Part shown: positions 51,457 to 60,900 of the stretch, in pieces
Layout: each line of letters begins with the position of its first letter
Numbering within the stretch: position 1 is the stretch's first letter
NCBI GenBank assembly: GCA_024362935.1
Contig: JANCRA010000009.1
Coordinates: 10,062,001-10,126,000, forward strand
Origin: Setophaga petechia
Taxonomy: Eukaryota > Chordata > Aves > Passeriformes > Parulidae
Direction: 5' to 3'
Length of the DNA: 64,000 nucleotides
Notes under the pieces: model-generated
The model's input: only the letters and a program-made list of their open reading frames with translations
Told to the model about the DNA's origin: nothing
The model's database searches: none
Program-made: the position numbers and the translations under genes

Positions 51457-51815
51457 CCCAAACCCTAGGCCGACTTCCTTGCCAAGGGTAGGGTTAGGGT
51501 TAGGGTTATGCCGAGGTTTAGGGTATTTTAAACCAGAATGCGCTGAGTTCCAGGGCCTCTGCAGCAGGCAAAGGCATCCCAAGGGGAGCGCAAAAGTGTC
51601 ACAACATGGCTGCCTCCACAGGTTTTCCTTGAGATCACCCTTAGGCTAAGTTCTTCTTTTATTGACTAGGGTTTGTGTGAGGGTTACACCACGGCTTAGC
51701 ATCTCAAAAACCAGAAAGCCCTGACCTCCAGGCTGACGGCAGCTGAGAAATGAATCAAGGTAAGTGAAAAGGTGCCACAAAATGGCGGCTTCCAGGGCTT
51801 TTTATTTCAGACCGT
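51457..51815 (+). repeat. C-D monomer pair, copy 1
   Basis: C starts 'CCCAAACCCTAGGCCGAC' and D starts 'CCTTAGGCTAAGTTC'. C contains the G-quadruplex motif at 51,486-51,505. D contains the YY1-type site AAAATGGCGGC at 51,779-51,789 and a splice-donor consensus CAAG/GTAAGTG with GT at 51,760. An acceptor-like TTTTTATTTCAG ends at 51,810. Confidence 0.9.
51486..51505 (+). other. G-quadruplex motif in C monomer
   Basis: Four GGG tracts separated by loops TA, TTA and TTA. Exact counterparts lie at 54,643-54,662, 57,800-57,819 and 61,676-61,695. The motif is a standard four-tract quadruplex pattern of the telomeric kind. Folding itself is inferred. Confidence 0.8.
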
Positions 51816-54091
51816 CCCTAACCCTAGGCTGATTTACCTGTCTAGGGCTAGGGTTAGGGTTACGCCTAGGGTTAGGGTTTTTTAAATGAGAAAGGCTTGA
51901 GCTCCAGACACAATTCAGCTGGCAAAGGCATCCCAAGGGGATCGAAAAAGTGCCACAACATGGCTGCCTCCGCACATTTTTCCTTCGGACCGTCCCTAAC
52001 CCTAGGCTGATTGACCAGTTTTGGGCTTAGGGTTACGCCTAGGGTAAGGGTTTTTTAAATGAGAAAGGCTTGAGCTCCAGACAGAATTCAGCTGGCAAAG
52101 GCATCCCAAGGGGATCGAAAAAGTGCCACAACATGGCTGCCTCCGCACATTTTTCCTTGGGACCGTCCCTAACCCTAGGCTGATTGACCAGTTTAGGGCT
52201 TAGGGTTACGCCTAGGGTAAGGGATTTTAATCCAGAAAGCCCTGAGCTCCAGGCACACTGCAACTGCAAAAGGTATCCCAAGGGGAGCGCAAAAGCGCCA
52301 CAACATCGCTACCTCCACAGTTTTTTCTATGGTGCCACCCCTAACCCTAGGCTGATTTACCTGTCTAGGGCTCGGGTTAGGGTTACGCCTAGGGTTAGGG
52401 TTTTTTAAATGAGAAAGGCTTGAGCTCCAGACAGAATTCAGCTGGCAAAGGCATCCCAAGGGGATCGAAAAAGTGCCACAACATGGCTGCCTCCGCACAT
52501 TTTTCCTCGGGACCGTCCCTAACCCTAGGCTGATTGACCAGTTTTGGGCTTAGGGTTACGCCTAGGGTAAGGGTTTTTTAATCCAGAAAGCCCTGAGCTC
52601 CAGGCACACTGCAACTTCAAAAGGTATCCCAAGGGGAGCGCTAAAGTGCCACAGAATCGCTGCCTCCACAGCTTTTTCTTTGGGACCATCCCTAACCCTA
52701 GGCTGATTTACCTGACTAGGGCTAGGGTTAGGGTTACGCCTAGGGTTAGGGTTTTTTAAATGAGAAAGGCTTGAGCTCCAGACACAATTCAGCTGGCAAA
52801 GGCATCCCAAGGGGATCGAAAAAGTGCCACAACATGGCTGCCTCCGCACATTTTTCCTTGGGACCGTCCCTAAACCTAGGCTGATTGACCAGTTTTGGGC
52901 TTAGGGTTACGCCTAGGGTAAGGGTTTTTTAATCCAGAAAGCCCTGAGCTCCAGGCACACTGCAACTGCAAAAGGTATCCCTAGGGGAGCGCAAAAGCGC
53001 CACAACATCGCTGCCTCCACAGTTTTTTCTTTGGTGCCACCCCTAACCCTAGGCTGATTTACCTGTCTAGGGCTAGGGTTAGGGTTACGCCTAGGGTTAG
53101 GGTTTTTTAAATGAGAAAGGCTTGAGCTCCAGACACAATTCAGCTGGCAAAGGCATCCCAAGGGGATCGAAAAAGTGCCACAACATGGCTGCCTCCGCAC
53201 ATTTTTCCTCGGGACCGTCCCTAACCCCAGGCTGATTGACCAGTTTAGGGCTTAGGGTTACGCCTAGGGTAAGGGTTTTTTAATCCAGAAAGCCCTGAGC
53301 TCCAGGCACACTGCAACTGCAAAAGATATCCCAAGGGGAGCGCAAAAGCACCACAACATCGCTGCCTCCACAGCTTTTTCTTTGGTGCCACCCCTAACCC
53401 TAGGCTGATTTACCTGTCTAGGGCTAGGGTTAGGGTTACGCCTAGGGTTAGGGTTTTTTAAATGAGAAAGGCTTGAGCTCCAGACAGAATTCAGCTGGCA
53501 AAGGCATCCCAAGGGGATCGAAAAAGTGCCACAACATGGCTGCCTCCGCACATTTTCCTTGGGACCGTCCCTAACCCTAGGCTGATTGACCAGTTTTGGG
53601 CTTAGGGTTACGCCTAGGGTAAGGGTTTTTTAATCCAGAAAGCCCTGAGCTCCAGGCACACTGCAACTGCAAAAGGTATCCCAAGGGGAGCGCAAAAGCA
53701 CCACAACATCGCTACCTCCACAGTTTTTTCTATGGTGCCACCCCTAACCCTAGGCTGATTTACCTGTCTAGGGCTAGGGTTAGGGTTACGCCTAGGGTTA
53801 GGGTTTTTTAAATGAGAAAGGCTTGAGCTCCAGACAGAATTCAGCTGGCAAAGGCATCCCAAGGGGATCGAAAAAGTGCCACAACATGGCTGCCTCCGCA
53901 CATTTTTCCTCGGGACCGTCCCTAACCCTAGGCTGATTGACCAGTTTTGGGCTTAGGGTTACGCCTAGGGTAAGGGTTTTTTCATCCAGAAAGCCCTGAG
54001 CTCCAGGCACACTGCAACTGCAAAAGGTATCCCAAGGGGAGCACAAAAGTGCCACAACATCACGGCCACCACAGTTTTTCTTTGGTGCCAC

Positions 54092-54153
54092 CCCTAACCC
54101 TAGGCTGATTTACCTGTCTAGGGCTAGGGTTAGGGTTACGCCTAGGGTTAGGG
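54092..54153 (+). repeat. Telomere-like inverted repeat in A monomer (example)
   Basis: CCCTAACCCTAGGC (54,092-54,105) and GCCTAGGGTTAGGG (54,140-54,153) are exact 14 bp reverse complements with a 34-base loop. Inside the loop side lies a second partner, CTAGGGTTAGGG (54,124-54,135), which pairs with the first 12 bases across a 20-base loop. The same layout recurs in most A monomers. B monomers have it with one changed base (GGGTAAGGG). Confidence 0.9.
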
Positions 54154-54613
54154 TTTTTTAAATGAGAAAGGCTTGAGCTCCAGACACAATTCAGCTGGCA
54201 AAGGCATCCCAAGGGGATCGAAAAAGTGCCACAACATGGCTGCCTCCGCACATTTTTCCTCGGGACCGTCCCTAACCCCAGGCTGATTGACCAGTTTAGG
54301 GCATAGGGTTACGCCTAGGGTAAGGGTTTTAAATGAGAATGGCTTGAGCTCCAGACACAATTCAGCTGGCAAAGGCATCCCAAGGGGATCGAAAAAGTGC
54401 CACAACATGGCTGCCTCCGCACATTTTTCCTTGGGACCATCCCTAACCCTAGGCTGATTGACCAATTTAGGAGTTAGGGTTACGCCTAGGGTAAGAGTTT
54501 TTTAATCCAGAAAGCCCTGAGCTCCAGGCACACTGCAACTGCAAAAGGTATCCCAAGGGGAGCGCTAAACTGCCACAGCATCGCTGCCTCCACAGCTTTT
54601 TCCTTGGGACCAT

Positions 54614-54972
54614 CCCAAACCCTAGGCCGACTTCCTTGCCAAGGGTAGGGTTAGGGTTAGGGTTATGCCGAGGTTTAGGGTATTTTAAACCAGAATGCGC
54701 TGAGTTCCAGGGCCTCTGCAGCAGGCAAAGGCATCCCAAGGGGAGCGCAAAAGTGTCACAACATGGCTGCCTCCACAGGTTTTCCTTGAGATCACCCTTA
54801 GGCTAAGTTCTTCTTTTATTGACTAGGGTTTGTGTGAGGGTTACACCACGGCTTAGCATCTCAAAAACCAGAAAGCCCTGACCTCCAGGCTGACGGCAGC
54901 TGAGAAATGAATCAAGGTAAGTGCAAAGGTGCCACAAAATGGCGGCTTCCAGGGCTTTTTATTTCAGACCGT
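54614..54972 (+). repeat. C-D monomer pair, copy 2
   Basis: Same layout as copy 1, 3,157 bp downstream. The G-quadruplex motif is at 54,643-54,662, the donor GT at 54,917 and the AAAATGGCGGC site at 54,936-54,946. Confidence 0.9.
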
Positions 54973-57248
54973 CCCTAACCCTAGGCTGATTTACCTGTCT
55001 AGGGCTAGGGTTAGGGTTACGCCTAGGGTTAGGGTTTTTTAAATGAGAAAGGCTTGAGCTCCAGACACAATTCAGCTGGCAAAGGCATCCCAAGGGGATC
55101 GAAAAAGTGCCACAACGTGGCTGCCTCCGCACATTTTTCCTTGGGACCGTCCCTAAACCTAGGCTGATTGACCAGTTTTGGGCTTAGGGTTACGCCTAGG
55201 GTAAGGGTTTTTTAAATGAGAAAGGCTTGAGCTCCAGACAGAATTCAGCTGGCAAAGGCATCCCAAGGGGATCGAAAAAGTGCCACAACATGGCTGCCTC
55301 CGCACATTTTTCCTTGGGACCGTCCCTAACCCTAGGCTGATTGACCAGTTTAGGGCTTAGGGTTACGCCTAGGGTAAGGGATTTTAATCCAGAAAGCCCT
55401 GAGCTCCAGGCACACTGCAACTGCAAAAGGTATCCCAAGGGGAGCGCAAAAGCGCCACAACATCGCTACCTCCACAGTTTTTTCTATGGTGCCACCCCTA
55501 ACCCTAGGCTGATTTACCTGTCTAGGGCTCGGGTTAGGGTTACGCCTAGGGTTAGGGTTTTTTAAATGAGAAAGGCTTGAGCTCCAGACAGAATTCAGCT
55601 GGCAAAGGCATCCCAAGGGGATCGAAAAAGTGCCACAACATGGCTGCCTCCGCACATTTTTCCTCGGGACCGTCCCTAACCCTAGGCTGATTGACCAGTT
55701 TTGGGCTTAGGGTTACGCCTAGGGTAAGGGTTTTTTAATCCAGAAAGCCCTGAGCTCCAGGCACACTGCAACTTCAAAAGGTATCCCAAGGGGAGCGCTA
55801 AAGTGCCACAGAATCGCTGCCTCCACAGCTTTTTCTTTGGGACCATCCCTAACCCTAGGCTGATTTACCTGACTAGGGCTAGGGTTAGGGTTACGCCTAG
55901 GGTTAGGGTTTTTTAAATGAGAAAGGCTTGAGCTCCAGACACAATTCAGCTGGCAAAGGCATCCCAAGGGGATCGAAAAAGTGCCACAACATGGCTGCCT
56001 CCGCACATTTTTCCTTGGGACCGTCCCTAAACCTAGGCTGATTGACCAGTTTTGGGCTTAGGGTTACGCCTAGGGTAAGGGTTTTTTAATCCAGAAAGCC
56101 CTGAGCTCCAGGCACACTGCAACTGCAAAAGGTATCCCTAGGGGAGCGCAAAAGCGCCACAACATCGCTGCCTCCACAGTTTTTTCTTTGGTGCCACCCC
56201 TAACCCTAGGCTGATTTACCTGTCTAGGGCTAGGGTTAGGGTTACGCCTAGGGTTAGGGTTTTTTAAATGAGAAAGGCTTGAGCTCCAGACACAATTCAG
56301 CTGGCAAAGGCATCCCAAGGGGATCGAAAAAGTGCCACAACATGGCTGCCTCCGCACATTTTTCCTCGGGACCGTCCCTAACCCCAGGCTGATTGACCAG
56401 TTTAGGGCTTAGGGTTACGCCTAGGGTAAGGGTTTTTTAATCCAGAAAGCCCTGAGCTCCAGGCACACTGCAACTGCAAAAGATATCCCAAGGGGAGCGC
56501 AAAAGCACCACAACATCGCTGCCTCCACAGCTTTTTCTTTGGTGCCACCCCTAACCCTAGGCTGATTTACCTGTCTAGGGCTAGGGTTAGGGTTACGCCT
56601 AGGGTTAGGGTTTTTTAAATGAGAAAGGCTTGAGCTCCAGACAGAATTCAGCTGGCAAAGGCATCCCAAGGGGATCGAAAAAGTGCCACAACATGGCTGC
56701 CTCCGCACATTTTCCTTGGGACCGTCCCTAACCCTAGGCTGATTGACCAGTTTTGGGCTTAGGGTTACGCCTAGGGTAAGGGTTTTTTAATCCAGAAAGC
56801 CCTGAGCTCCAGGCACACTGCAACTGCAAAAGGTATCCCAAGGGGAGCGCAAAAGCACCACAACATCGCTACCTCCACAGTTTTTTCTATGGTGCCACCC
56901 CTAACCCTAGGCTGATTTACCTGTCTAGGGCTAGGGTTAGGGTTACGCCTAGGGTTAGGGTTTTTTAAATGAGAAAGGCTTGAGCTCCAGACAGAATTCA
57001 GCTGGCAAAGGCATCCCAAGGGGATCGAAAAAGTGCCACAACATGGCTGCCTCCGCACATTTTTCCTCGGGACCGTCCCTAACCCTAGGCTGATTGACCA
57101 GTTTTGGGCTTAGGGTTACGCCTAGGGTAAGGGTTTTTTCATCCAGAAAGCCCTGAGCTCCAGGCACACTGCAACTGCAAAAGGTATCCCAAGGGGAGCA
57201 CAAAAGTGCCACAACATCACGGCCACCACAGTTTTTCTTTGGTGCCAC

Positions 57249-58330
57249 CCCTAACCCTAGGCTGATTTACCTGTCTAGGGCTAGGGTTAGGGTTACGCCT
57301 AGGGTTAGGGTTTTTTAAATGAGAAAGGCTTGAGCTCCAGACACAATTCAGCTGGCAAAGGCATCCCAAGGGGATCGAAAAAGTGCCACAACATGGCTGC
57401 CTCCGCACATTTTTCCTCGGGACCGTCCCTAACCCCAGGCTGATTGACCAGTTTAGGGCATAGGGTTACGCCTAGGGTAAGGGTTTTAAATGAGAATGGC
57501 TTGAGCTCCAGACACAATTCAGCTGGCAAAGGCATCCCAAGGGGATCGAAAAAGTGCCACAACATGGCTGCCTCCGCACATTTTTCCTTGGGACCATCCC
57601 TAACCCTAGGCTGATTGACCAATTTAGGAGTTAGGGTTACGCCTAGGGTAAGAGTTTTTTAATCCAGAAAGCCCTGAGCTCCAGGCACACTGCAACTGCA
57701 AAAGGTATCCCAAGGGGAGCGCTAAACTGCCACAGCATCGCTGCCTCCACAGCTTTTTCCTTGGGACCATCCCAAACCCTAGGCCGACTTCCTTGCCAAG
57801 GGTAGGGTTAGGGTTAGGGTTATGCCGAGGTTTAGGGTATTTTAAACCAGAATGCGCTGAGTTCCAGGGCCTCTGCAGCAGGCAAAGGCATCCCAAGGGG
57901 AGCGCAAAAGTGTCACAACATGGCTGCCTCCACAGGTTTTCCTTGAGATCACCCTTAGGCTAAGTTCTTCTTTTATTGACTAGGGTTTGTGTGAGGGTTA
58001 CACCACGGCTTAGCATCTCAAAAACCAGAAAGCCCTGACCTCCAGGCTGACGGCAGCTGAGAAATGAATCAAGGTAAGTGCAAAGGTGCCACAAAATGGC
58101 GGCTTCCAGGGCTTTTTATTTCAGACCGTCCCTAACCCTAGGCTGATTTACCTGTCTAGGGCTAGGGTTAGGGTTACGCCTAGGGTTAGGGTTTTTTAAA
58201 TGAGAAAGGCTTGAGCTCCAGACACAATTCAGCTGGCAAAGGCATCCCAAGGGGATCAAAAAAGTGCCACAACATGGCTGCCTCCGCACATTTTTCCTTG
58301 GGACCGTCCCTAACCCTAGGCTGATTGACC
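57249..58330 (+). repeat. 3,157 bp higher-order repeat, partial copy 3
   Basis: Follows copies 1 and 2 through the A, chimaera, B, C, D and A monomers, then departs near 58,320-58,330. There it reads 'TTTAGGGCATAGGG' where copies 1 and 2 have 'TTTTGGGCTTAGGG'. The A-to-D block of five monomers then restarts, giving a local period of 882 bp (57,249 to 58,130). Confidence 0.85.
57771..58129 (+). repeat. C-D monomer pair, copy 3
   Basis: Same layout, with the G-quadruplex motif at 57,800-57,819, the donor GT at 58,074 and the AAAATGGCGGC site at 58,093-58,103. Confidence 0.9.
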
Positions 58331-58652
58331 AGTTTAGGGCATAGGGTTACGCCTAGGGTAAGGGTTTTAAATGAGAATGGCTTGAGCTCCAGACACAATT
58401 CAGCTGGCAAAGGCATCCCAAGGGGATCGAAAAAGTGCCACAACATGGCTGCCTCCGCACATTTTTCCTTGGGACCATCCCTAACCCTAGGCTGATTGAC
58501 CAATTTAGGAGTTAGTATTACGCCTAGGGTAAGAGTTTTTTAATCCAGAAAGCCCTGAGCTCCAGGCACACTGCAACTGCAAAAGGTATCCCAAGGGGAG
58601 CGCTAAACTGCCACAGCATCGCTGCCTCCACAGCTTTTTCCTTGGGACCATC

Positions 58653-59011
58653 CCTAACCCTAGGCCGACTTCCTTGCCTAGAGCTAGGGTTAGGGTTAGG
58701 GTTATGCCGAGGTTTAGGGTATTTTAAACCAGAATGCGCTGAGTTCCAGGGCCTCTGCAGCAGGCAAAGGCATCCCAAGGGGAGCGCAAAAGTGTCACAA
58801 CATGGCTGCCTCCACAGGTTTTCCTTGAGATCACCCTTAGGCTAAGTTCTTCTTTTATTGACTAGGGTTTGTGTGAGGGTTACACCACGGCTTAGCATCT
58901 CAAAAACCAGAAAGCCCTGACCTCCAGGCTGACGGCAGCTGAGAAATGAATCAAGGTAAGTGCAAAGGTGCCACAAAATGGCGGCTTCCAGGGCTTTTTA
59001 TTTCAGACCGT
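58653..59011 (+). repeat. C-D monomer pair, copy 4 (variant)
   Basis: C here reads 'CCTAGAGCTAGGG' where other copies have 'CCAAGGGTAGGG', so only three close G-tracts remain. The donor GT is at 58,956 and the AAAATGGCGGC site at 58,975-58,985. Confidence 0.9.
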
Positions 59012-59889
59012 CCCTAACCCTAGGCTGATTTACCTGTCTAGGGCTAGGGTTAGGGTTACGCCTAGGGTTAGGGTTTTTAATGCAGAAAGCCCTGAGCTCC
59101 AGGCACACTGCAACTGCAAAAGGTATCCCTAGGGGAGCGCAAAAGCGCCACAACATCGCTGCCTCCACAGTTTTTTCTTTGGTGCCACCCCTAACCCTAG
59201 GCTGATTTACCTGTCTAGGGCTAGGGTTAGGGTTACGCCTAGGGTTAGGGTTTTTTAAATGAGAAAGGCTTGAGCTCCAGACACAATTCAGCTGGCAAAG
59301 GCATCCCAAGGGGATCGAAAAAGTGCCACAACATGGCTGCCTCCGCACATTTTTCCTTGGGACCGTCCCTAACCCTAGGCTGATTCACCAGTTTTGGGCT
59401 TAGGGTTACGCCTAGGGTAAGGGATTTTAATCCAGAAAGCCCTGAGCTCCAGGCACACTGCAACTGCAACAGGTATCCCAAGGGGAGCACAAAAGTGCCA
59501 CAACATCACGGCCGCCACAGTTTTTCTTTGGTGCCACCCCTAACCCTAGGCTGATTTACCTGTCTAGGGCTAGGGTTAGGGTTACGCCTAGGGTTAGGGT
59601 TTTTTGAATGAGAAAGGCTTGAGCTCCAGACACAATTCAGCTGGCAAAGGCATCCCAAGGGGATCGAAAAAGTGCCACAACATGGCTGCCTCCGCACATT
59701 TTTCCTTGGGACCATCCCTAACCCTAGGCTGATTGACCAATTTAGGAGTTAGTATTACGCCTAGGGTAAGAGTTTTTTAATCCAGAAAGCCCTGAGCTCC
59801 AGGCACACTGCAACTGCAAAAGGTATCCCAAGGGGAGCGCTAAACTGCCACAGCATCGCTGCCTCCACAGCTTTTTCCTTGGGACCATC

Positions 59890-60248
59890 CCTAACCCTAG
59901 GCCGACTTCCTTGCCTAGAGCTAGGGTTAGGGTTAGGGTTATGCCGAGGTTTAGGGTATTTTAAACCAGAATGCGCTGAGTTCCAGGGCCTCTGCAGCAG
60001 GCAAAGGCATCCCAAGGGGAGCGCAAAAGTGTCACAACATGGCTGCCTCCACAGGTTTTCCTTGAGATCACCCTTAGGCTAAGTTCTTCTTTTATTGACT
60101 AGGGTTTGTGTGAGGGTTACACCACGGCTTAGCATCTCAAAAACCAGAAAGCCCTGACCTCCAGGCTGACGGCAGCTGAGAAATGAATCAAGGTAAGTGC
60201 AAAGGTGCCACAAAATGGCGGCTTCCAGGGCTTTTTATTTCAGACCGT
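59890..60248 (+). repeat. C-D monomer pair, copy 5 (variant)
   Basis: Matches copy 4, 1,237 bp downstream, and shares its loss of one G-tract. The donor GT is at 60,193 and the AAAATGGCGGC site at 60,212-60,222. Confidence 0.9.
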
Positions 60249-60900
60249 CCCTAACCCTAGGCTGATTTACCTGTCTAGGGCTAGGGTTAGGGTTACGCCT
60301 AGGGTTAGGGTTTTTAATGCAGAAAGCCCTGAGCTCCAGGCACACTGCAACTGCAAAAGGTATCCCTAGGGGAGCGCAAAAGCGCCACAACATCGCTGCC
60401 TCCACAGTTTTTTCTTTGGTGCCACCCCTAACCCTAGGCTGATTTACCTGTCTAGGGCTAGGGTTAGGGTTACGCCTAGGGTTAGGGTTTTTTAAATGAG
60501 AAAGGCTTGAGCTCCAGACACAATTCAGCTGGCAAAGGCATCCCAAGGGGATCGAAAAAGTGCCACAACATGGCTGCCTCCGCACATTTTTCCTTGGGAC
60601 CGTCCCTAACCCTAGGCTGATTCACCAGTTTTGGGCTTAGGGTTACGCCTAGGGTAAGGGATTTTAATCCAGAAAGCCCTGAGCTCCAGGCACACTGCAA
60701 CTGCAACAGGTATCCCAAGGGGAGCACAAAAGTGCCACAACATCACGGCCGCCACAGTTTTTCTTTGGTGCCACCCCTAACCCTAGGCTGATTTACCTGT
60801 CTAGGGCTAGGGTTAGGGTTACGCCTAGGGTTAGGGTTTTTTGAATGAGAAAGGCTTGAGCTCCAGACACAATTCAGCTGGCAAAGGCATCCCAAGGGGA

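Larger units (their letters stand above)
50935..54091 (+). repeat. 3,157 bp higher-order repeat, copy 1
   Basis: Begins with an A monomer at 50,935. It then runs A-tailed chimaera (from 51,112), B (from 51,283), C (51,457), D, then A and B-type dimers. Every landmark from here to 54,091 recurs exactly 3,157 bp later. For example the variant 'AGGGCATAGGG' is at 51,141 and 54,298, and the C monomer start is at 51,457 and 54,614. Its first monomer has private changes ('CCCTAAAATTAGGTTG') absent from copy 2, consistent with its place near the edge. Confidence 0.9.
54092..57248 (+). repeat. 3,157 bp higher-order repeat, copy 2
   Basis: Near-identical to copy 1 by eye. Only occasional single-base differences were noticed, such as GTGAAAAGG in copy 1 versus GTGCAAAGG in copy 2 inside the D monomer, or ACATGG versus ACGTGG near 55,116. 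The identity between copies is far higher than between neighbouring monomers, which indicates recent amplification of the whole unit. A collapse or expansion error in assembly is an alternative. Confidence 0.9.
58385..60900 (+). repeat. 1,237 bp higher-order repeat, two copies
   Basis: Copy 1 spans about 58,385-59,621 and copy 2 about 59,622-60,858, with the match running on to ~60,900. The private variant 'AGTTAGTATTACG' (in place of AGTTAGGGTTACG) is at ~58,508 and ~59,745. The C monomer with 'CCTAGAGCTAGGG' is at ~58,676 and ~59,913. Chimaeric A-front/B-tail monomers start at 59,012 and 60,249. Each unit holds seven monomers. The copies look essentially identical. Confidence 0.9.
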
